Both the position numbers and the translations under genes were made by a program. A stretch of DNA of 5,985 nt. Origin: Acidimicrobiales bacterium. Its GTDB lineage: Bacteria > Actinomycetota > Acidimicrobiia > Acidimicrobiales > Poriferisodalaceae. Numbering within the stretch: position 1 is the first letter of the stretch; the number at the start of each line of letters is the position of its first letter. Shown here piece by piece: positions 1 through 5,854 of this stretch. Location: contig JAGQSP010000471.1 of the NCBI GenBank assembly GCA_020439485.1, positions 1 through 5,985 of the forward strand, written 5' to 3'. A model generated the notes under the pieces. The model saw only the letters and a program-made list of their open reading frames with translations. It was not told the DNA's origin and made no database searches.

Positions 1-500
1 TCGCCGAGGCCCGGGCCGTGGTCGCTGCCTGTCGTTATGCGCCCAACGGCTCTCGCAGCTTCGGGCCCGTGCTGGCTGCGCCTCGCGTAGCGGGCAACTA
101 CATGCAGTGGGCACAGGACAACATCGCAGTCATCCCCATGATCGAGACCGCTCAGGCGGTCGACGACCTCGACGCCATCCTCGACGTCGAAGGCATCGAC
201 GCCGTGTACGTCGGGCCATCCGATCTGTCGTTGACCTATGGCCTGCCGCCCGTGAACAACGACGGCAACCCCCAGTTCGATGCCGCTCTGGCCAAGATCG
301 TCGAGGCCTGCGACAAGCGGGGAATAGTTGCTGGCATGCACTCGAACGGCGGCCTGATCCAAAAGCGGCTCGCAGCCGGCTTCCGCATGCTCACCGTCGC
401 CAGCGACCTGGGGGCCATGGGCGTGGGATTCAAGGTCGAGATGGGCAAGGCGATGTCCACAGCCGACCCCGACGGCGAATCCTCCAAGACCGGCTACTGA
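1..500 (+). CDS. HpcH/HpaI-family class II aldolase, C-terminal part (5' end outside window)
   Basis: The reading frame is open from base 3 to the TGA at 498-500, giving about 165 residues of a protein that is usually near 250 long; the N-terminal third, with its catalytic arginine, lies outside the window. Family features are visible. A P-N-G-x-R-S-F-G segment sits near the beginning. The metal-binding glutamate is in an M-I-E-T segment (codon 144-146), and the metal-binding aspartate is in a V-G-P-S-D-L segment (codon 222-224). The C-terminal G-x-x-x-G-M-H-S-N and G-F-R-M-L-T-V-A-S-D blocks also match. Members are divalent-metal aldolases that cleave or form 2-keto-3-deoxy acids, such as 4-hydroxy-2-oxoheptanedioate or 2-dehydro-3-deoxyglucarate, giving pyruvate and an aldehyde, in the cytoplasm. 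The substrate cannot be assigned from this fragment. It ends 10 bases from the convergent thioesterase-like gene and has no evident link to the ECF operon. Confidence 0.9.
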   Translation, partial: AEARAVVAACRYAPNGSRSFGPVLAAPRVAGNYMQWAQDNIAVIPMIETAQAVDDLDAILDVEGIDAVYVGPSDLSLTYGLPPVNNDGNPQFDAALAKIVEACDKRGIVAGMHSNGGLIQKRLAAGFRMLTVASDLGAMGVGFKVEMGKAMSTADPDGESSKTGY

Positions 501-510
501 CGGCGGCGGC
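501..510. other. Ten-base gap between convergent stop codons
   Basis: The aldolase and the thioesterase-like gene end tail to tail with only CGGCGGCGGC between them. No hairpin with a T tract is visible, so transcription from each side probably runs into the other gene unless a factor-dependent terminator acts. Confidence 0.5.
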
Positions 511-972
511 TCACAGCACCTTCCACTGGGTCAGGGCGTGCACGGCGATTGTCTCGTCTTGGAAGAACTCTGACACCACAAAGCGATCGCGTCCCCTCGA
601 GCGGGTGACCCGACTCTCGATGACAAACGTCGGCCCCATGATGGGCTCGAAGTAGTCGATGCGCATGTTGGTGGTGGCGAGGTATCGATGGGCCATCGTG
701 GGGTCGGTGCGTTCGGGGCCCGAGCGCACAGTGTGCAGCCCTATCAGATCGATGTAGGTGCCCGTGAAGCCGCCGAACAACTGCTGGCGGTTGTTGCGAA
801 CGTGGTCGGGCAGCTTGGCCAAGACCTTCAGGTAGCCGACCTGTTCGTCCAGCACGTCCCAATCCCAGGCCTGCAGGAAGTCACCGGCCGAATGGCCGCG
901 TCCCATCAACTTGCCAGGTTCGGGAATCAGGTACGGGCGCGGTTCGGGTTCTGGGACTGGCGGTCTGGACAT
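511..972 (-). CDS. Hot-dog-fold thioesterase-like protein (PaaI/acyl-CoA thioesterase superfamily)
   Basis: This 153-residue protein looks like a single hot-dog domain. After a proline-rich N-terminus comes a predicted helical stretch (about 30-60). The hallmark central helix region follows, with N-N-R-x-x-L-F-G-G-F-T-G-T-x-x-D (about 60-75), where D75 sits at the usual catalytic or structural acid position. Next is a strand of the T-x-x-x-R-I-D-Y-F-E-P type (about 100-110) and a C-terminal beta-rich stretch ending in Q-W-K. Family members hydrolyse acyl-CoA or similar thioesters in the cytoplasm; which thioester is unknown here. It starts 12 bases after the EcfT stop, so it is probably the last gene of the ECF operon. 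There is no Shine-Dalgarno before the ATG at 972, and translation may depend on coupling. An internal ATG at 906 has no better site and would remove only the proline-rich leader. The family call is fairly safe, but catalytic activity is inference. Confidence 0.75.
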   Translation of the reverse strand: MSRPPVPEPEPRPYLIPEPGKLMGRGHSAGDFLQAWDWDVLDEQVGYLKVLAKLPDHVRNNRQQLFGGFTGTYIDLIGLHTVRSGPERTDPTMAHRYLATTNMRIDYFEPIMGPTFVIESRVTRSRGRDRFVVSEFFQDETIAVHALTQWKVL

Positions 973-984
973 CGAGGCGTTCTA

Positions 985-1746
985 TCAGGTGAAGGCGATG
1001 ATGCCGCCAACCAGAGCAGCTCCGAGGAGGCCGGCGACCAGGTCGATGCGACTCAGCCGATGCCGATCGCTGGGAGGACGTCGAACTCCGCCACGCGATG
1101 CCAGGGTGCGTCCCATCTCGCGGGCCCGCCTGAAGGTGCTGACGACCAGTGCCACTCCCAGGTCGACGCCGGTGTCGACATAGGGCTGGTTGGGGTCTTG
1201 AGGCCGCAGCCTTCGGGCTGCCAGCAGGGTGCGCATCTCGTCGGCCACCAACGGAACCGAACGCACGGCCATGGTTATCACCGTCGAGATCTCGTCCACA
1301 GGCACACCCAAGCGGCGCAGTGGCCTCAACAGACGGTCGAGAGCGGCGGCGAGGTCGTCGAGCTTGGTGGTCCAGCCGATCAACAGGGCCATGGCCGTCA
1401 TCATCCAAGCAAACGCGAGGAACCGTGCGAGGTCGGCGACGCCGCCAACACCCACGCCGTATACGGCTGGTTCGTCGTTGCTGAGCAGCGCCAGGAAGAA
1501 CGAGATTCCGACCGCGATCAACAACACCTTGGGCGGCTTGGGAACCACGCCCCTGGGCAGCCGGGCCAGCAGGAAGGTGGCCAGAACCACCAGCCATCCG
1601 ATGCCGATGGCGGTCCACGAGATACTGAATGCGATGGCCGACCCCACGATGGGCACCCACAGGATCTTGGTGCCCGCCCACATGCGATGGATGGGGGAGT
1701 CGCCCGGCAGGTGTCTCATCACCCGCCCAGATGATGCCCCGCTCAT
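985..1746 (-). CDS. ecfT: ECF transporter transmembrane scaffold protein EcfT (CbiQ family)
   Basis: This 253-residue membrane protein is the T component of an energy-coupling factor importer: it holds the S component in the membrane and passes the ATPase movement to it. The N-terminal S-P-I-H-R-M-x-x-G-T-K motif (about 17-27) is typical of the CbiQ/EcfT family. Hydrophobic segments lie near 28-46, 48-62, 73-90, 103-124 and 236-252. The long cytoplasmic helical region (about 128-225) carries the two coupling motifs that contact the ATPases: A-A-R-R-L-R (176-181) and A-S-R-G-G (216-220). The second is near the classical A-R-G; the first lacks the usual glycine. Its ATG (1746-1744) overlaps the stop of the S-A-A' gene by 4 bases, and GGAG lies 8 bases upstream on the minus strand, so translational coupling is likely. 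Mycobacterial Rv2325c next to Rv2326c appears to be the same arrangement (from memory). The substrate is unknown. Confidence 0.9.
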   Translation of the reverse strand: MSGASSGRVMRHLPGDSPIHRMWAGTKILWVPIVGSAIAFSISWTAIGIGWLVVLATFLLARLPRGVVPKPPKVLLIAVGISFFLALLSNDEPAVYGVGVGGVADLARFLAFAWMMTAMALLIGWTTKLDDLAAALDRLLRPLRRLGVPVDEISTVITMAVRSVPLVADEMRTLLAARRLRPQDPNQPYVDTGVDLGVALVVSTFRRAREMGRTLASRGGVRRPPSDRHRLSRIDLVAGLLGAALVGGIIAFT

Positions 1747-3710
1747 GTGAGACGCTCCGTCTTGGCGATGCGGCCCCCGGCCAGCTCAATTCGCTGGGCC
1801 AGCAGGTCGTCTGCCCAGTCGGGCTCGTGTGAAACGACCACCACCGCAGCACGCTGGGCCAGCAGGTGATGGATGATGCTTCGAAGACGGTCGCGGCCTT
1901 CGGGGTCGAGACCTGCCAGTGGCTCGTCGAGCAGCACCACCTCTGGTCGGCGAGCCAGGATGCCGGCCAGCAGCACGCGCCTTTGCTCACCGCCGCTGAG
2001 GTGGTCGATCTTGCGGTCGCCAATCGATATCGGATCGAGGCCCACGGTGCGCAGTTCGTAGGCGACATCGTCGGCGCCCGACATCGACTGCACCTCTTCG
2101 TCGACCTCGTCGTTCAGCAGCTGCAACCTGGCGTGCTGGAACGCCAGGGCTATCCGCAGATCGGGGCCCTCGAGGGGTTGACCATCGATGAGCACCTGTC
2201 CCGAACTGGGTCTGTACAGACCGGCCAGCGTCCAGGCCAGCGTCGTCTTGCCCGAGCCGTTTCCGCCGGTGATCAGCGTCAACTCGCCCTTGCGCAAGCG
2301 CAGGTCGATGCCGTGCAACGCTGGCACCGCCCAGGGCGATCCCGAGTCGTGAACAACCGACACGTTCTGAGCCTCGAGCACCACGTCCGCCGGACCCCGC
2401 GCATCGGGAGCGATGATCATCGTCGAAGCCGGGCTGCCCATGGTGACGACGTCGTCGGCGGAGCTGGCGTCGAGCTCGAGGTGGGTAGTGGCGAGAACCG
2501 CTGTACCCGTGTCGGCTACCGAGCGCAGCAGATCCATCACCTGGGCCCGGCCTTGGGGGTCGAGCATCGAAGTGGCCTCGTCGCACAACAACAGGCGTGG
2601 CTCGCGCGCCAGGGCGGAGGCGATGGCCAGCCGCTGAAGCTCTCCGCCCGACAACGTGGCGGTGCTGCGGTCGGCCAATGGTGCCAGCCCCACCTGGGCG
2701 AGCCGTCTGGTCAGATCGTCCTCGGATACGCCGCACCACCTCAACTCGTCGGCCACCGTCAGCGCCAGCACCTGCGAGTCGGGTCGCTGACCCACCAGTG
2801 CCACCCCGCCCCGCTGGCCCAACCCGACAGGGCTGAACGGCGGCTCCGCAGCGATGTTCGAGTTGCCCAAACCGGCGAGGGCGTCGAGCAGGGTGCTCTT
2901 GCCGACTCCGTTCGGGCCGCGCAATACCGCCAGGCGGCCCGGTTCGAGGTCGAGAGACACCTGGGTCAGCGTCACGGCGTCGCGCCTGACCGAGGCCTCG
3001 GACAGGTGTACCGGCAGTGGGTCGCCGACAGCCCCGACCGGGCTCGAGTGGGCCTCTCCCAACGCACTGTCGACGCGCTCGAGAACCGGTTCTGAGATTC
3101 GGACCGTGAACCAGGCGTACACGATCGAGACGACGCCCTGGATCAGCGGTGTCGCGGCCCACCACCATTCGATCGACCACTCGACAACGTCGACAAGACC
3201 CTCGCCCACCGGGTCGAGCCTGACCCACGACAGCACCCGCGAAGCGCCCTCGCTGACGTTGCGCGCGTTTTCGAAGTTCAGCTCGCGCGCTCGCGAGAAG
3301 ATCAGCAGATAGACGATGGTTCCGGCCGACACGACCGGCGTGCACACCGCAGTGGTGAACAGCACGGTCCGCCAACGGGGCCAGTGCCGACGCAGCCGCG
3401 ACCCGACGGTGCCACCGAACAATGCGGCGGCACCGAGCTGGCTGATCGGGCCGATGCCGCCGAGGATCGCTCCCAGCATCACCGCCGCCGAACCCGCCAT
3501 CACCACGGTGCGGGTGCGTCTGCGTACGGCCAGAACGACGATGACCACGGTGGACAGAAGCTGGAAGAACGTGCCGAACGCCAGCAGCCGTCCGATGGCG
3601 GCCGAGGTGAACACCAACGCCGCGACCGCTGCTGCGTCTGCGACCTCTCCTGGTGTCGAGCTGGCCCGCGCCGGGCTCACCTCGGTTCGACGTTTCAGCA
3701 CCCGGCGCAT
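1743..3710 (-). CDS. ECF transporter S-A-A' fusion: membrane S-like domain plus two ABC ATPase domains
   Basis: With the ATG at 3710 this is a 655-residue protein. Residues about 24-202 form a hydrophobic domain with about six predicted membrane segments (near 24-40, 46-62, 68-85, 88-103, 115-138, 178-202), read as a substrate-binding S-like component. Two full ABC ATPase domains follow. Domain 1 has Walker A G-P-N-G-V-G-K-S-T (265-273), Q-loop Q308, signature L-S-G-G-E (353-357), Walker B L-L-L-C-D-E (373-378) and switch H410. Domain 2 has G-G-N-G-S-G-K-T-T (482-490), Q525, L-S-G-G-E-Q (571-576), L-L-D-E-P ending near 597, and H628. Both look catalytically intact. With EcfT just downstream, the two polypeptides would make a whole ECF importer; such systems take up vitamins or metals, and the substrate here is not known. 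Architecture and neighbour resemble mycobacterial Rv2326c/Rv2325c as I recall them. Start is uncertain: ATG at 3743 (666 residues), or GTG at 3728 or 3719, are possible, none with a clear Shine-Dalgarno. The frame stays open to 3881, but that would overrun the divergent gene. Confidence 0.9.
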   Translation of the reverse strand: MRRVLKRRTEVSPARASSTPGEVADAAAVAALVFTSAAIGRLLAFGTFFQLLSTVVIVVLAVRRRTRTVVMAGSAAVMLGAILGGIGPISQLGAAALFGGTVGSRLRRHWPRWRTVLFTTAVCTPVVSAGTIVYLLIFSRARELNFENARNVSEGASRVLSWVRLDPVGEGLVDVVEWSIEWWWAATPLIQGVVSIVYAWFTVRISEPVLERVDSALGEAHSSPVGAVGDPLPVHLSEASVRRDAVTLTQVSLDLEPGRLAVLRGPNGVGKSTLLDALAGLGNSNIAAEPPFSPVGLGQRGGVALVGQRPDSQVLALTVADELRWCGVSEDDLTRRLAQVGLAPLADRSTATLSGGELQRLAIASALAREPRLLLCDEATSMLDPQGRAQVMDLLRSVADTGTAVLATTHLELDASSADDVVTMGSPASTMIIAPDARGPADVVLEAQNVSVVHDSGSPWAVPALHGIDLRLRKGELTLITGGNGSGKTTLAWTLAGLYRPSSGQVLIDGQPLEGPDLRIALAFQHARLQLLNDEVDEEVQSMSGADDVAYELRTVGLDPISIGDRKIDHLSGGEQRRVLLAGILARRPEVVLLDEPLAGLDPEGRDRLRSIIHHLLAQRAAVVVVSHEPDWADDLLAQRIELAGGRIAKTERLT

Positions 3711-3758
3711 GATAGGCACGGTCGGCACCGCTGCGATGAGCATGAGGTGGACGATGTG

Positions 3759-3778
3759 TTCAGTTTTGGCAGACTGAA
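3759..3778. promoter_or_regulatory. Inverted repeat TTCAGT-N8-ACTGAA between divergent genes
   Basis: Perfect 6-base arms (3759-3764 and 3773-3778) with an 8-base spacer lie directly before the ATG at 3782 and upstream of the ECF operon. The position suits an operator shared by two divergent promoters. A rough estimate puts the chance of such a repeat in a gap this size near one in ten, so the functional call is weak. No clear -10 or -35 boxes could be recognised on either strand here. Confidence 0.3.
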
Positions 3779-3781
3779 TCC

Positions 3782-4162
3782 ATGCCGATGCGGACGAACT
3801 GCCATCACTACGAGAGTCGCACCTACCCCAACGGCGACACCGTTCGGAAGTGCAACCTCGACCTGGCGCCCGAAGCACCATGGCGTTGCCCAGACGACTG
3901 CCCCAAGTACGAACCTCGTCAGCTCGACGTGGGCTGGGTTCACGGTTCGCTGGCCGTCAACAGCTTTGCAGACGAGCCTCCCGGCCTGGGCGAGGACGAC
4001 TCGATAGCGGCCCTGCTGGACGAAGCCGAGGAGATCGTCAACTCTGTCGGGCCGCAGATTTTGGCCGAGGTCGAGGCCGAGCAACGAGCCAAGTCCGGAA
4101 AGCAGCGCAAGCTGTCCAAGAAGGCTCGCGCTGCGATGCGTAAGCGCAAGAAGAAGCGCTGA
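3782..4162 (+). CDS. Small four-cysteine protein with basic lysine-rich C-terminus, function unknown
   Basis: I do not recognise this 126-residue protein. Its first 45 residues contain C7, H8, H9, C24, C36 and C40, with C36-x3-C40 in an R-C-P-D-D-C-P context; this looks like a site for zinc or an Fe-S cluster, though the spacing matches no family I can name. Residues about 67-100 are acidic and probably helical, possibly a coiled coil. The last 25 residues are strongly basic and end in K-R-K-K-K-R, which could contact nucleic acid or ribosomes. No signal peptide or membrane segment is seen, so it should be cytoplasmic. The start is ATG 3782, or ATG 3788 two codons on; no Shine-Dalgarno precedes either, so a leaderless transcript is plausible. 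It is divergent from the ECF operon and lies 110 bases before sufD on the same strand. Coding is supported by the whole open frame, the ordered composition and the clean fit between neighbours. Confidence 0.8.
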   Translation: MPMRTNCHHYESRTYPNGDTVRKCNLDLAPEAPWRCPDDCPKYEPRQLDVGWVHGSLAVNSFADEPPGLGEDDSIAALLDEAEEIVNSVGPQILAEVEAEQRAKSGKQRKLSKKARAAMRKRKKKR

Positions 4163-4164
4163 GG

Positions 4165-4187
4165 CAGGCTCGAAAATCTCGAACCTG
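4165..4187 (+). other. Imperfect inverted repeat / possible hairpin after the four-cysteine gene
   Basis: Arms CAGGCTCGA and TCGAACCTG (nine positions, one mismatch) surround a 5-base loop AAATC, starting two bases after the stop codon at 4162. As RNA it could form a short hairpin. It has no following U tract (the next bases are GCCGAATTTCC), so it is not a standard intrinsic terminator. It could instead be a weak terminator or attenuator, or a protein-binding dyad upstream of sufD. A chance match of this quality in the gap is roughly a one-in-fifteen event. Confidence 0.35.
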
Positions 4188-4197
4188 GCCGAATTTC

Positions 4198-4230
4198 CAC
4201 TACGGAGATAGTGCATATTGCCGGTATGCT
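4198..4230 (+). promoter_or_regulatory. Candidate sufD promoter with two adjoining dyads
   Basis: TATGCT at 4225-4230 fits the TAnnnT form of an actinobacterial -10 box and would place transcription start near 4237, about 36 bases before the sufD ATG. The matching -35 region (about 4202-4207) has no good consensus, which suggests a regulated promoter. Two short dyads overlap it: CACTA-N6-TAGTG (4198-4213) across the -35 region, and GCATA-N7-TATGC (4213-4229) covering the -10. These positions would suit a repressor such as an Fe-S-sensing SufR or Rrf2-type regulator, but the arms are short and no known consensus was matched. Confidence 0.35.
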
Positions 4231-4259
4231 CCGACGCTGACTTATCAACCCCTTGCGTC

Positions 4260-4263
4260 GAGG
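4260..4263 (+). promoter_or_regulatory. Weak ribosome binding site of sufD
   Basis: GAGG lies 9 bases before the ATG at 4273 and supports that start; no other start nearby gives the full SufD N-terminus. Confidence 0.45.
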
Positions 4264-4272
4264 CTTTCGTCA

Positions 4273-5520
4273 ATGTCGATTCCCGAAGTCACACACGCCG
4301 GCGAACCTGCTTGGCTCTCCGAGTTGAGATCGAAGGCCCAGCTGGCTGCCTCACAGGCAGGCCTGCCGACCGCCGCAGAAGAAGAGTGGCGCTACAGCCC
4401 CATCGACGAGATCGACATCTCGGCCTATTCGCCTGTGGCGGCGCCCAGCGAACCGAAGAGTTCCCAGTTCATCGGCGACGATGCGGTTTCTGATGCTGCG
4501 GTACTGATCGACACCGTCGACGGCCACGTCGTATCCGTGGACGTACGACGCGAGGCTGGCGTCCAGGTCGTCCAGGCCGCGAAATCGGCCGATGCCGTCC
4601 CGGTAGGTGGCGTGTACGACGGCGAACTCGACGTGTTCGCCCAGCTCAATCTCGCGCTGGCCCCCGATCCTTTGGTCATCCGGATCGCTCGTGGCGCGGT
4701 CATCGATGGCCCCATCGTCGTCAGGCACCACATCAGCGCTGACGGAGCCCTCATCGCACCACGCACCACGGTCGTTGCAGGCGAAGATTGCGAGGTAACG
4801 GTCATCGAGGTCGTCACCTCCGACGAGGTCAAGGCGCTGGTCTTGCCCGTTACCGAGCTGGCCCTGTCCCAAGCGGCCAGGGTCAAGTACCTGGTGGTCC
4901 AGAACCTCGCCCCTTCGGTCTGGCAGATCGCGTCACAGGTCTCCACCATCGAGGCCGACGGCCTTCTCGCCACCAACGCTGTGGCGCTCGGCGGTGCCTA
5001 CGCAAGGCTGCGCACCGACACCCGAATGGTCGGGCGCGGCGCCGAAGGTGACATCACAGCGGTCTATCTGGGTGAAGGCGACCAGTCGCTGGACTTCCGC
5101 ACCTTCCAGACCCACGTGGCTCCACACACTCGATCCAATCTCGAGTTCAGGGGTGCTGTCGACGACAACTCCCGTTCGATTTACACCGGCCTGATCCGCA
5201 TCGAAAAAGACGCCAGGGCGGTCGAGGCGTTCCAGACCAACCGCACCATCAAGCTGTCCGAAACCGCGTGGGCAGAGTCGGTGCCCAATCTCGAGATCGA
5301 GAACAACGACGTCAAGTGCAGCCACGCCAGCGCGGTGGGCCCGATCGACGCCGAGCAGCAGTTCTACCTCGAGAGTCGCGGCGTCCCGACCGCCATAGCC
5401 GAGCGCCTCGTGGTGCAGGGCTTCTTCTCCGACATCGTGGCTCGCACACCCCACGCCGGAATCGGCTCGGTGGTTGACTCTCTGATCGCTTCCAGGCTCC
5501 AGAACGAGGTGGCGTCATGA
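4273..5520 (+). CDS. sufD: Fe-S cluster assembly protein SufD
   Basis: This 415-residue protein is the SufD subunit of the cytoplasmic SufBCD scaffold, on which Fe-S clusters are built before transfer to apo-proteins. The N-terminal helical part contains the E-E-E-W-R-Y-S segment (36-42) usual in SufD. The middle is a beta-helix core rich in short hydrophobic strands (about 85-300). The C-terminal part has the family blocks R-S-I-Y-T-G (301-306), A-F-Q-T-N-R (319-324), N-D-V-K-C-S-H (345-351) and Y-L-E-S-R-G-V (365-371). H351 aligns with the histidine of E. coli SufD (H360) that works with SufB in cluster formation. The K-C-S-H and S-R-G blocks fit SufD better than SufB, and the length fits SufD. 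It is the first suf gene here, and its TGA overlaps the ATG of the Rieske gene by 4 bases. Unusually, the gene before it is not sufB. Confidence 0.93.
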   Translation: MSIPEVTHAGEPAWLSELRSKAQLAASQAGLPTAAEEEWRYSPIDEIDISAYSPVAAPSEPKSSQFIGDDAVSDAAVLIDTVDGHVVSVDVRREAGVQVVQAAKSADAVPVGGVYDGELDVFAQLNLALAPDPLVIRIARGAVIDGPIVVRHHISADGALIAPRTTVVAGEDCEVTVIEVVTSDEVKALVLPVTELALSQAARVKYLVVQNLAPSVWQIASQVSTIEADGLLATNAVALGGAYARLRTDTRMVGRGAEGDITAVYLGEGDQSLDFRTFQTHVAPHTRSNLEFRGAVDDNSRSIYTGLIRIEKDARAVEAFQTNRTIKLSETAWAESVPNLEIENNDVKCSHASAVGPIDAEQQFYLESRGVPTAIAERLVVQGFFSDIVARTPHAGIGSVVDSLIASRLQNEVAS

Positions 5521-5846
5521 CCCGCAAGCTGCGTCTGTGCGCTCTGGAAGCCCTCGTGGAAGGGCAGGCCACTCGTATCGATATCGAGGGTCATCGCATC
5601 GCCGTGGCCATGGTCGACGGCCAGGTCTTCGCCATCGGCGACCGGTGCAGCCACGCGAACTTCTCGCTTGCGGAAGGCTATTTGTCCGTCGATGGCTGCT
5701 CGCTCGAGTGCCCCAAGCACGGCAGCAGCTTCTCGCTGACGACGGGCCAGCCCGATTCGCTTCCGGCCATCAAGCCGGTGCCGGTGTACGACGTCAGCGT
5801 CGAGGGAGACGACGTGGTAGTCGTCTTGCCCGGCGGGGAAGGGTGA
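5517..5846 (+). CDS. Rieske-type [2Fe-2S] ferredoxin in the suf operon
   Basis: This 109-residue protein is a single, soluble Rieske domain. The two cluster motifs are complete: C44-S-H46 and C65-P-K-H68, two cysteines and two histidines holding one [2Fe-2S] cluster, in the usual G-D-R-C-S-H and L-E-C-P-K-H-G contexts. The S-F-S-L-T-T-G-Q-P (71-79) and P-V-P-V-Y-D-V (87-93) segments are typical of small ferredoxin subunits of non-haem iron oxygenases. No oxygenase gene is near. Instead it overlaps sufD by 4 bases (ATGA at 5517-5520) and precedes sufC by 8 bases, so it is made with the Fe-S assembly machinery. Rieske genes at this place are known from actinobacterial suf operons. Its role is probably electron supply for cluster assembly or repair, but that is inference. 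GAGGTGG at 5506-5512 supports the start. Confidence 0.92.
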   Translation: MTRKLRLCALEALVEGQATRIDIEGHRIAVAMVDGQVFAIGDRCSHANFSLAEGYLSVDGCSLECPKHGSSFSLTTGQPDSLPAIKPVPVYDVSVEGDDVVVVLPGGEG

Positions 5847-5848
5847 GG
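5842..5848 (+). promoter_or_regulatory. Ribosome binding site of sufC
   Basis: GGTGAGG lies 6 bases before the ATG at 5855 and overlaps the stop codon of the Rieske gene. It is the clearest Shine-Dalgarno in the window, and it fixes the sufC start. Confidence 0.7.
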
Positions 5849-5854
5849 TTGACC

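Noticed and set aside
501..510. CGG repeat between convergent genes as a functional microsatellite
   Set aside because: Only about three units, easily explained by high GC.
688..1734. Plus-strand open frame (348 codons) across the thioesterase and ecfT genes
   Set aside because: It runs opposite two clearly recognisable proteins, has low-complexity composition and spans the gap between them.
881..2068. Minus-strand frame (395 codons) across ecfT and its neighbours
   Set aside because: It is a shifted frame over ecfT and both gene borders, with Arg/Pro/Ser-rich composition.
1866..3095. Long open frame (409 codons) on the plus strand opposite the S-A-A' gene
   Set aside because: It is antisense to two intact ATPase domains and its translation is rich in Arg, Gln and Gly with no recognisable domain; such shadows are expected in high-GC DNA.
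1987..3375. Second minus-strand frame (462 codons) inside the S-A-A' gene
   Set aside because: Arg/Gly-rich translation without motifs; it is the frame-shifted reading of the ATPase gene.
3711..3781. Vitamin riboswitch (for example cobalamin, TPP or FMN) controlling the ECF operon
   Set aside because: The gap is too short for these elements and none of their conserved boxes is present.
3782..4162. Reading the four-cysteine gene as a SufR-type regulator
   Set aside because: There is no helix-turn-helix segment, and the length and cysteine spacing do not match SufR or Rrf2 proteins.
4163..4272. Riboswitch before sufD
   Set aside because: The likely 5' leader is only about 36 bases and shows no known riboswitch core.
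4425..4976. Minus-strand open frame (183 codons) opposite sufD
   Set aside because: Ser/Thr-rich shadow of the well-supported sufD frame; no start signal or domain.
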